Source of the DNA: Geothermobacter hydrogeniphilus
GTDB taxonomy: Bacteria; Desulfobacterota; Desulfuromonadia; Desulfuromonadales; Geothermobacteraceae
Length of the DNA: 42,271 nucleotides
Assembly (NCBI RefSeq): GCF_002898515.1
Contig: NZ_PPFX01000034.1
Span: 1 to 42,271, forward strand
Reading direction: 5' to 3'
This document shows positions 28,266 to 35,078 of the stretch, piece by piece. The translations under genes were made by a program, and so were the position numbers. The notes below the pieces were generated by a model. The model saw only the letters and a list, made by a program, of their open reading frames with translations, ran no database searches and was not told the origin of the DNA. Every line of letters begins with the position of its first letter. The stretch's first letter is position 1.

Positions 28266-28288
28266 CTGCCTCATCAGCGGTCAGCAAT

Positions 28289-28987
28289 TCACTCGTCGGC
28301 GAACATCCGCTCCAGGGCATAACGCGCGTGCAGTTCGGTGGTATTGAACAACGGCATGTCGGTGTGTTCCGGCCTGATCAGCAGCGGGATTTCAGTACAA
28401 CCGAGAACAACTCCCTGCGCTCCGAGTCCGCGCAACCGGTCGATAATCTGCAGGTAGGCTCGACGCGAGGAGTCGGTGAACTGCCCGCGACAGAGCTCCG
28501 CGAAGATAACCTGATGCACCAGTTCCCGCTCTTCCTCTTCGGGGATGACCACCTCGATTCCGAAACCCTCCCGCAGTCGATCCCGGTAAAAACCTTCCTC
28601 CATGGTGTAACGGGTACCAAGCAGGCCGACCCTGGTCACGCCCCTGGCCAAACAATCGCGACCGACGGCATCGGCGATGTGCAGCAACGGTACATCGATC
28701 CGGGCTGCGACCTGCGGCGCCACCTTGTGCATCAGGTTGGTACAGATCAGCACCATATCGGCGCCGCTCTGCTGCAGTCCCCGGGCGGCGGCACCGAGCA
28801 TTGCTCCCGCCTGCTGCCAGCGGCCGCTGACCTGCAGCTGCTCAATCTCGGCGAAATCAACGCTGTGCATGATGATTTTGGCCGAATGTAATCCTCCGAG
28901 TCGTTCACGCACTCCCTGGTTGAGAATCTGGTAGTACAAAAGGGTCGATTCCCAACTCATGCCGCCCAACAGACCAACTGTTTTCAT
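28289..28987 (-). CDS. Aspartate/glutamate racemase family protein
   Basis: 232 aa, PLP-independent amino acid racemase. Opens with the family sequence KTVGLLGGMSWEST and has both catalytic cysteines: ICTNLMHK around residue 81 and GCTEIPLL around residue 195. Probably interconverts L- and D-aspartate (or glutamate). D-amino-acid use in peptidoglycan is one possible purpose. ATG 28987 follows GGGAGGT. It is divergent from a MocR-type regulator pseudogene, which may once have controlled it. Confidence 0.9.
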   Translation of the reverse strand: MKTVGLLGGMSWESTLLYYQILNQGVRERLGGLHSAKIIMHSVDFAEIEQLQVSGRWQQAGAMLGAAARGLQQSGADMVLICTNLMHKVAPQVAARIDVPLLHIADAVGRDCLARGVTRVGLLGTRYTMEEGFYRDRLREGFGIEVVIPEEEERELVHQVIFAELCRGQFTDSSRRAYLQIIDRLRGLGAQGVVLGCTEIPLLIRPEHTDMPLFNTTELHARYALERMFADE

Positions 28988-29020
28988 AACACCTCCCGGT
29001 TTTGGAATGCTCCATTCAAA

Positions 29021-29083
29021 CCCGAAAACTGTTTACAAAACAGATACAGATAACATAAAAAACAAACATAACAGTTTTTCGGG
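29021..29083. promoter_or_regulatory. AT-rich divergent control region with long inverted repeat
   Basis: CCCGAAAACTGTT (29021-29033) and AACAGTTTTTCGGG (29070-29083) form an inverted repeat with a 1-nt bulge. Between them lie direct repeats of ACATAA and CAGATA. The stretch is strikingly A-rich for this genome. It separates the racemase from the MocR pseudogene. MocR regulators commonly bind repeats in such divergent regions, so this may be a relict operator. Confidence 0.45.
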
Positions 29084-29091
29084 AGACAGAG

Positions 29092-29796
29092 ATGGACCAC
29101 AATGAATTCCGCTACCGCAGGGTCGAAAAGCAGATCACCGCGCCATCGAACGCTTTGAGATCCGCGCGGCGATCCTGGTTCCGAACTTCAACAACCCCGA
29201 TGGCAGTCTGACCACGGACACACGCAAAGAAGAGATCGTGCGTCTGCTCGGCGAACGGAGTATTCCCCTGATCGAGGATGATGTCTACGGCGAAATCTAC
29301 TTTGGTGCCGGGCGGGCGCGATGCTGCAAGAGTTTCGATGACGCGGGCGAGGTGATTTACTGTTCCTCCTTCTCCAAGACCATCGCGCCGGGCTACCGGG
29401 TCGGCTGGATGATTCCCGGCCGCCACTACGGCAAGGCCCTGGACCTTAAAACCACGACCAACATCTGCACCGCCTCTCCCACTCAGATGGCAATTGCCGC
29501 CTTCCTGCGTGAAGGCTACTTCGAGCGCCACCTGCGCCGCCTGCGCGGGGCTATCCACAACCAGATGGAAGCGTTGCTGCTCAGCCTGCACCGCCATTTC
29601 CCGGCTGAAACCCGGGCCGGCTTTCCATCCGGCGGGGCCGCGATCTGGGTCGAGCTGCCGCCAGGCATCGACACGGTCGACTATTTCTTCAAGGCGTGGG
29701 AAGCGCGTAAAAACCCTCGGCAGGCTGGCCGAAGAATGTACTGAATCAATCCGGATTCAGGATTCCATCCGGGCGGCGCTGACTCCGGCCAGGTAG
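29092..29796 (+). pseudogene. MocR-type (GntR-HTH + aminotransferase) regulator, two internal deletions
   Basis: ATG 29092 (SD GGGAGA) starts MDHNEFRYRRVEKQIT, the beginning of a GntR winged-helix domain. At about 29140 the reading jumps to another frame (from 29142) that encodes the middle of a PLP aminotransferase domain: ILVPNFNNPDGS, DDVYGEIYFG and SFSKTIAPGYRVGWM with the PLP lysine. Roughly 250 codons of HTH, linker and N-terminal aminotransferase are missing. Near 29705 a second jump joins DYFFKAWEA to VKTLGRLAEEC, which looks like the normal C-terminal end of MocR proteins, so about 50 more codons are lost. Both junctions shift frame, so the product is dead. The end overlaps the convergent flavoprotein gene. 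Confidence 0.85.
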
Positions 29797-31028
29797 CCGG
29801 TCGACCAGCAGACCTGCAGGTTGAAACCGCCGGTCGGCCCGTCGATATCAAGCATTTCGCCGGCGAAATAGAGGTTCTCGATTTTCTTCGAGCGCAGGCT
29901 GCGCATGTCGACATCCTTGAGAGAAACGCCGCCCGAAGTGACGATCGCCTTCTTCATCCCTTCGTGACCGGTGACCCGCAGCGGCAGGCGCTTGAACAAC
30001 TCCAGCAGCCCCCGACGTTCGGCGCGGGTGACGGAGTGGCATTTCTTGCCGGGATCGATGCCGGAAAGCAGGATGAAACGGGGGATCATGTCGCGCGGCA
30101 GCAGCTTGCCGAGGGCATTGCGGAAATCCCTGTTGGCATGATCCGCAAGTTCGCGCTGCAGGCGTTTGTCGAACAACTCTTCACTGACCGCCGGTTTAAA
30201 ATCAACCTCCAGCGAAACTTTCCCCTTTGTCAAAGCCTCGCGGATAGCGGAACTCATATCGAGGATGATCGGCCCGCCAATGCCGGTGCGGGTGAAGAAA
30301 GCCTCGCCGAAACGTTCATCGAGCGGCGAGCCGTCGAGCAGGACGACGATGCGGATATTTTTCAGATTGAGGCGGCACCATTCCCCGGTCCAGTCTTCGG
30401 CCAGCCGAATCGGCATCAATGCCGCTTCCGGTTTGACCAGTCGGTGACCACTCGCTTCAGCCCAGGCGTAACCGTCACCGGTACAGCCGGTTTCGGGATA
30501 GGAGAGCCCGCCGGTGGCAACCAGGTAGCGGGCCGCCCGGAAAACACCGCGGCCGGTCACCACCCCGCTTATGCGGCCATCCTCCACCTGCAGGCGCCTG
30601 ACCTCGCAGCCGGTGCGGAGTTCGACTCCGCAGTCACGCAGAAAGCGGTCCAGGATCTGCTGCACATCGACCGCCCCGCCACGGGCCGGAAAAACCCGCC
30701 CGCCCCGCTCGGTTTTCAGGTCCAGTCCGCGTTGCCTGAAAAAATCGACAACATCCCGTGGCCCGAAGGCATAGAGAGCCGTCAGCAGGGCCTTGCCATT
30801 GCGCCCGAACGCCTCGGCAAAGTGCCGCGGATCATCCTCGTCGTGGGTTACGTTGCAACGTCCCTTGCCGGTGATCAGCAGCTTGGCGCCGCAGCGTCGG
30901 TTCTTTTCGAGCAACATCACCCGGGCACCGTTGAGAGCGGCAAAGCCGGCGGCGAAGATCCCGGCGGGACCGCCGCCGATGACGATCAGATCATGAGAGC
31001 TGAAATGATTTGCCGGCGGTTTTCTCAC
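29757..31028 (-). CDS. NAD(P)/FAD-dependent oxidoreductase, HI0933/BaiN-like family
   Basis: 423 aa. N-terminal FAD motif (LIVIGGGPAGIFAAGFAA), family-specific GKGRCNVTH, and the C-terminal FAD segment AGEMLDIDGPTGGFNLQ are all present, so the enzyme looks intact. Members of this family are mostly uncharacterised. BaiN in clostridia acts on bile acids, which says little about this homologue. The preferred start is the GTG at 31028, 19 bp after the stop of the kinase gene. A longer in-frame extension would run backwards through that gene and is rejected. The SD is weak, so coupling is likely. Confidence 0.88.
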   Translation of the reverse strand: MRKPPANHFSSHDLIVIGGGPAGIFAAGFAALNGARVMLLEKNRRCGAKLLITGKGRCNVTHDEDDPRHFAEAFGRNGKALLTALYAFGPRDVVDFFRQRGLDLKTERGGRVFPARGGAVDVQQILDRFLRDCGVELRTGCEVRRLQVEDGRISGVVTGRGVFRAARYLVATGGLSYPETGCTGDGYAWAEASGHRLVKPEAALMPIRLAEDWTGEWCRLNLKNIRIVVLLDGSPLDERFGEAFFTRTGIGGPIILDMSSAIREALTKGKVSLEVDFKPAVSEELFDKRLQRELADHANRDFRNALGKLLPRDMIPRFILLSGIDPGKKCHSVTRAERRGLLELFKRLPLRVTGHEGMKKAIVTSGGVSLKDVDMRSLRSKKIENLYFAGEMLDIDGPTGGFNLQVCWSTGYLAGVSAARMES

Positions 31029-31047
31029 GGATGCCCCGTTCCCGGAA

Positions 31048-31698
31048 TCAGCTGTCAATGGACAGAACCCGAGGCAACTCGGCCACCCTGGACTTGAACA
31101 GTTCAAGACTGCCGTCATTGAGAATGATGTCGTCCCAGGCGTCGAAACCGTCGAGCGAGGTTTCACTGGCGTGATTTCCGGCGGCGGCGTAGCCAGGACG
31201 CTCGATCTTGATAATCCTGCCGTCAAGTTCCCGGATGGAGCGCAGTTCGTTCATGAAACGCACATCATCGACCAGGATGTGAACCCTGTCGAGATCGTAA
31301 TCACGCACCTTCCGCGTCCAGGCCCGGGTCCAGTAATCGGGCTCCCGGGCGCGGCGGTATTCGGTCCCCCACCACTGCAGAATCAGGCGCACGGTCAGGG
31401 CCGTCTGTCCCGGACGATCCTGGATGGCACTGTTGATACGGATAAAATCCGCCCAAGGCGGGCAAACCTCAAGGGCTTTTTCCTGATCGATATAAAAGGT
31501 ACGAACCTTATCCTCCTGGCTGCCGTAGACCAGGGGCACATGGTCGACGGCGCCAACCTGACGCAGAAAACCCTCGACCTCGTCGCGCAGCAGCATCGCC
31601 ATCGGCACAATCAGCGTTTCACGTTGAAGCAGGGGAGCAAGATGGTGGGCGGCGGTGGTTTTCCCCGAGGCGGCCTTGCCGGCAAATCCAAGTATCAT
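31048..31698 (-). CDS. Deoxynucleoside monophosphate kinase-like P-loop protein
   Basis: 216 aa. Walker A sequence GFAGKAASGKTTAAHHL lies at the very N-terminus, followed by a CoaE/thymidylate-kinase-like core with HILVDDVRFMNEL (Walker-B-like, Asp) and GRIIKIERPG. The resemblance is to phage T4-type dNMP kinases and dephospho-CoA kinases. Phosphorylation of a dNMP is a reasonable guess only. ATG 31698 with SD GAAGGA is preferred to an in-frame extension to 31770. It is followed closely by the flavoprotein gene, with no obvious functional link. Confidence 0.75.
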   Translation of the reverse strand: MILGFAGKAASGKTTAAHHLAPLLQRETLIVPMAMLLRDEVEGFLRQVGAVDHVPLVYGSQEDKVRTFYIDQEKALEVCPPWADFIRINSAIQDRPGQTALTVRLILQWWGTEYRRAREPDYWTRAWTRKVRDYDLDRVHILVDDVRFMNELRSIRELDGRIIKIERPGYAAAGNHASETSLDGFDAWDDIILNDGSLELFKSRVAELPRVLSIDS

Positions 31699-31806
31699 CA
31701 CAGATCCTTCGTCCGAAAATTCACGCCGAGTGTACAGAATTCGACTGCAGGCTGCAATGGCACGTTTCACTTATCACAACCAGCCCCATCCACACCACAG
31801 TTCCAA

Positions 31807-31924
31807 GACGCTGGATTTTTTATCAAATCAAGGCGCTGCCTCGCTGAGCGCGGAGGCGTAGCGGAAGCCACGTCGCACAAGCGAAGCGGGGCAGCAACGC
31901 AGAGTTGATGAAAAAGCCGGCGTC
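31807..31924. repeat. 118-bp imperfect palindromic element
   Basis: The outer 35 or so bases of each side are inverted repeats: GACGCTGGATTTTTTATCAA on the left matches the complement of the right end (GACGCCGGCTTTTTCATCAA) and the match continues to GCTGCC. The interior is GC-rich and partly self-complementary. No ORF. It sits upstream of the kinase gene, beside a terminator. Its shape suggests a dispersed REP/MITE-like repeat, different in sequence from the element at 22918. Confidence 0.65.
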
Positions 31925-31932
31925 CTCACGCC

Positions 31933-31972
31933 ATCAAAAAAGCAGGGGCCCGAAGGCCCCTGCTTTTTTGAT
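31933..31972 (-). terminator. Terminator of the OmpA/VWA lipoprotein gene (bidirectional)
   Basis: An 18-bp perfect stem (31933-31950 with 31955-31972, loop CGAA) with A6 and T6 at its base. It ends minus-strand transcription from the lipoprotein gene and could work in both directions. Confidence 0.93.
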
Positions 31973-31989
31973 CCGTCAACATCAGTCTC

Positions 31990-33159
31990 CTACTCGGGCG
32001 GCAGAACACAGCAGATAATCTCCACCCGCCGATTCTGATAGCGCCCTTCCTTGGTCTTGTTGTCGGCAACCGGCCGACTCTTGCCGTAGCCCCTGGAGAG
32101 CAGCCGCTTGCTGTCAATCCCATAATTGGCAATCAGGTAATCACGAATGGCCCTGGCACGAGCCTCGGAGAGTTTCTGATTGTACTCCGCACTCCCGGTA
32201 TGGTCGGTGTGACCGGCGATCAGGATGAACGGCACCTGACTGTGCTCACGAATGAAGGCGGCCGCCCGATCGAGATCGGCCTTGAACTCCGGCTTGATTT
32301 CAGCCTTGTCGAAATCGAAATTGATGTGCAGGGTCAGCTTCAGGCTGCAGCCGTCCTCATCGACGAATTCTCCACGCGGTGTATTCGGGCACTTGTCACG
32401 GCTGTTGGGTACGCCGTCGCCATCATCATCCCCATCCACCGGAGCCGCTTTGCGCTGCAGGAACGCCTTTTCAACAAAAGCCGCCATGGCCCCGGAGTCG
32501 GCGAGGCTCGCCGCGGTCTGTGACGAACCACAGCTACTGGCTGCCGCGACCTGCTGCAGGGCCTTTTCCCCCTGGGGGAAACCACCGACAGCGATGGTAT
32601 GAATACAGAGATTGCCGCCAAAGGCCTCAACCAGTTTTTTGGCCGCAACCGGGGCGTCACTCATCTGCAGTCCATCGCTGACCACCACGATGGCATTCTT
32701 GCCGCCAGCTCCACCGAGATCCTGCCCGGCCGCCATCAGGGCCTCCGCCAGCGGGCTGTTGCCGCCGGCCTCCTTGACAGCATCGAGACCCTGCTGCAAA
32801 CCACTGCGGCTGTATCGGGCAAGTCCATAGATCAACTCGGTTTCAGCGGCCATCTGCTTTGAATGGAGACCGAAATGGCGTAACCCGGCATTGAAACCAA
32901 GGTCGGCGGGCAGGCTGCGATTGATCCCGCCGATCACCCCCTTGGCATCCTGGAAGTTGGTGCCGCTTCCTTCCATAGCCATGGTCATCGAACTGTCCAG
33001 GATGAACAGCGCATTGTTCACCTTGGGCTGGTACTTACCAGCCTCAAAAGTCGCCGGGTTGAAAGTCATCGGCGCCATCCCGGCCTGTTGAGCGGCACAA
33101 CCGAAAAGAAACGCACTACTTGCCAACAGCATGGCGATTGCGGAAAATGTTCGTCTCAT
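31990..33159 (-). CDS. OmpA-family lipoprotein with VWA domain and thrombospondin-type-3 repeat
   Basis: 389 aa. Lipobox LFGC (Cys21) predicts an outer-membrane lipoprotein. Residues about 45-230 form a von Willebrand factor A domain with a MIDAS-like start (LFILDSSMTM) and VVVSDG. About 240-275 is a calcium-binding type-3 repeat (DGDDDGDGVPNSRDKCPN). About 280-385 is an OmpA C-terminal peptidoglycan-binding domain (INFDFDKAEIKPEF, GHTDHTGSAEYNQKLSEARA, GYGKSRPVADN). A likely role is anchoring the outer membrane to the wall, with VWA available for protein contacts. ATG 33159 has SD GGAGG. The leader is about 170 nt and structured. Confidence 0.92.
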   Translation of the reverse strand: MRRTFSAIAMLLASSAFLFGCAAQQAGMAPMTFNPATFEAGKYQPKVNNALFILDSSMTMAMEGSGTNFQDAKGVIGGINRSLPADLGFNAGLRHFGLHSKQMAAETELIYGLARYSRSGLQQGLDAVKEAGGNSPLAEALMAAGQDLGGAGGKNAIVVVSDGLQMSDAPVAAKKLVEAFGGNLCIHTIAVGGFPQGEKALQQVAAASSCGSSQTAASLADSGAMAAFVEKAFLQRKAAPVDGDDDGDGVPNSRDKCPNTPRGEFVDEDGCSLKLTLHINFDFDKAEIKPEFKADLDRAAAFIREHSQVPFILIAGHTDHTGSAEYNQKLSEARARAIRDYLIANYGIDSKRLLSRGYGKSRPVADNKTKEGRYQNRRVEIICCVLPPE

Positions 33160-33323
33160 CTTTCTGCCTCCTCACGGGTGTATCGAGGTGTGAACCCGTC
33201 GCGGAATATGAAGTCCCATCTGCCGGGTTCGGCAACAGGTTGAATTCGTCAAGAGGAAAAGAGTTCGCCAGGCGGGAAACTGTCGTCAGTTCAGCCACCC
33301 CTCCCCTGTATTCCTGACTATTC
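33160..33323 (-). ncRNA. Long structured leader of the OmpA/VWA gene
   Basis: The mRNA leader from the predicted start near 33323 is about 165 nt. It contains a TGCCG-AACC-CGGCA hairpin and an ACGGGT/ACCCGT stem directly upstream of the SD. I searched it for the conserved core of c-di-GMP/cGAMP (GEMM) riboswitches and did not find it. A regulatory RNA is possible but unproven. Confidence 0.3.
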
Positions 33324-33329
33324 CAGTAA

Positions 33330-33357
33330 ATCTTAGCAGTGAGCCGGGCTTTGTCAA
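33330..33357 (-). promoter_or_regulatory. Promoter of the OmpA/VWA lipoprotein gene
   Basis: On the minus strand TTGACA (33357-33352), a 16-bp spacer and TAAGAT (33335-33330). It lies just beyond the end of the EamA transporter gene. Confidence 0.6.
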
Positions 33358-33373
33358 AAAAAAGAGAGAAGGA

Positions 33374-34270
33374 TTATTTACAGCGCCGGAACAGGGGACG
33401 GGGGGCATTGGCCAGACAGGCACCGGTGACAACCAGGATGCCGCCGACCAGCAGCGACGGGCTGAGGGCTTCACCGAGTAGCAGGGTGGCAAGCAGCACC
33501 CCGTTGACCGGGACAAAATTGATGAAGACCGCGGCCCGCGACGGACCGATGGCCTCAATCCCCTGAAAGTACCAGAGGAAACTGACCACGGTGCCGAACA
33601 GGCCGAGATAGCCGATGCTCAGCCAGGAGGAGAAGGCGAGCCCGAGGGCTTCGGCGAAGCTGCCCTGCAGCAGCGCCGGAATCAGCAGCAACAGAGTCCC
33701 GGCAAGGGACGACCAGCAGACGGCGGCCAGCGGCGACAACCCCCGCATGGCGGTCTTGCCGATCACCGAGTAGAGCGTCCAGGAGAGAACGCAGCCGAAA
33801 ATCAGCAACTCGCCGCGACCGATGCCGCCCTGAAGGATCAGCTCCGGGTTGCCCCGGGTGATGACCAGCATGGCGCCGAAGATCGACAGGGGGATGCCCA
33901 GCAGCCGGCTGAAGGGCAGGGATTCCCGGTAGACCAGGACCGAACAGAGGGTGATGGCGACCGGGTTGAGAGCGATGATCAGCGCCGCCCGACCGGCACC
34001 GATCTCGGTCAATCCGTTGAAGAAGAAGAGGTTGTAGGCAAAGATACCGGTCAGCCCCAGCGAGCTGACGGCCAGCAGCTGCCGGCGGTCGAGTTTCGGC
34101 AGCCGTCCCTCCAGACGCCGGGTGGCCGCCACCAGCAGCAGCGAGGCGAACAGGAAGCGGAAGAAAGCCGACGTCGCCGGATGGACGTCAGCAGCCAGGA
34201 ACCGGCCGGCGACGAAGGTCCCACCCCAGAAGAAGGCGGCGGCGAAGAGCTTCAGGTAGGTTGACAGCAC
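33374..34270 (-). CDS. EamA/DMT-family transporter
   Basis: 298 aa with ten hydrophobic helices in two EamA halves (about 1-135 and 150-290), the drug/metabolite transporter fold. It opens with KLFAAAFFWGGTFVAGRFLA, the usual EamA start. It is an inner-membrane exporter or importer of an unknown small metabolite. The start is GTG 34268-34270. The SD is poor and no better start exists. It is upstream of the OmpA gene on the same strand, but that gene has its own promoter. Confidence 0.9.
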   Translation of the reverse strand: MLSTYLKLFAAAFFWGGTFVAGRFLAADVHPATSAFFRFLFASLLLVAATRRLEGRLPKLDRRQLLAVSSLGLTGIFAYNLFFFNGLTEIGAGRAALIIALNPVAITLCSVLVYRESLPFSRLLGIPLSIFGAMLVITRGNPELILQGGIGRGELLIFGCVLSWTLYSVIGKTAMRGLSPLAAVCWSSLAGTLLLLIPALLQGSFAEALGLAFSSWLSIGYLGLFGTVVSFLWYFQGIEAIGPSRAAVFINFVPVNGVLLATLLLGEALSPSLLVGGILVVTGACLANAPRPLFRRCK

Positions 34271-34387
34271 CGCCGCAGGTTACCAGCCTCGACCAGGAAA
34301 TCAAGACATTTTCATGGACGGCAAACCACCCGCCCTGATAATTGGTATGCTTCTGGTGAAACTCAGGACTGATTTCAGGAGACCGCC

Positions 34388-34870
34388 ATGCGACGCTACT
34401 CGGACCAGCCCTTCCCCGCCTACCGTCACCGGCTCGACCGGACCCCGCACCCGACCCGCGACCCGCGCGGTCACAGCTACGGGCTGCCCGAACCGATCCC
34501 CCTCTCCTGTTCGCAACGAAACTGGCCCGGCTGTGAACCCTATCTCTATGGCGTCGACCTTTTCAACCACGGCTATTTCTGGGAAGCCCATACCGCTTTC
34601 GAGCAGGTCTGGCTGGCGGAGGGGCGCGAAACGGTCAATGGTCTTTTTTTCCAGGGATTGATCCAGATCGCCGCCGGATTCCTCAAGCTGGCGGGCGGCG
34701 AACCGGACAACGCCCGGATGCTGGTCGAACTGGGGATCGAAAAACTGCCGACCGAGCCCGAAGTCTTTTTCGGACTGCAACTGCCACCTTTTGTCACCCG
34801 GATGAGGGAGAGCCTGGAGAATGAGGCCATCCCGCCGGTGATAGAGCTGCGAATTGACGATGAGGGCTGA
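34388..34870 (+). CDS. DUF309 domain-containing protein
   Basis: 160 aa. The DUF309 helical core spans about 50-125: GVDLFNHGYFWEAHTAFEQVW, then LFFQGLIQIAAGFLKL. The conserved His and Glu of H-x(5)-EAH suggest a metal or catalytic site, but the function of the family is unknown. The N-terminal 45 residues are Arg/Pro/His-rich and less conserved. ATG 34388 follows AGGAGA (34376-34381). Cytosolic. Confidence 0.88.
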   Translation: MRRYSDQPFPAYRHRLDRTPHPTRDPRGHSYGLPEPIPLSCSQRNWPGCEPYLYGVDLFNHGYFWEAHTAFEQVWLAEGRETVNGLFFQGLIQIAAGFLKLAGGEPDNARMLVELGIEKLPTEPEVFFGLQLPPFVTRMRESLENEAIPPVIELRIDDEG

Positions 34871-34874
34871 GCAG

Positions 34875-34885
34875 CCCCCCCCCCC
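34875..34885 (+). repeat. C11 homopolymer tract
   Basis: Eleven consecutive C residues start 5 bp after the DUF309 stop. Such tracts are prone to slippage. It is intergenic, so a change would not alter a protein. Confidence 0.85.
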
Positions 34886-35016
34886 TCAATCCCCCCTGTA
34901 GAACAGCGAGCAGGGGGTCGACAGAGCGGGACAGCCTTCATTGCCCCCTCCAGGTCACTCCTCACAATGACTGTCCAAAGGACAAGGTTCCAGAGACCTC
35001 GACCACGCCATTCACC

Positions 35017-35046
35017 TTGACCCCTCTGGCGCCGGCCGGGTATCTT
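35017..35046 (+). promoter_or_regulatory. Promoter of the YgiQ-family gene
   Basis: TTGACC (35017-35022), an 18-bp spacer and TATCTT (35041-35046), with a leader of about 26 nt. Confidence 0.65.
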
Positions 35047-35078
35047 GAAAAAATGCGATCAAGCGAACCCATCTCCCG

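Noticed and set aside
33160-33323. GEMM (c-di-GMP or cGAMP) riboswitch in the OmpA leader
   Set aside because: The conserved GGCAAACC and GACGCAAAGCC segments are absent. The other intergenic leaders I checked also lack them.
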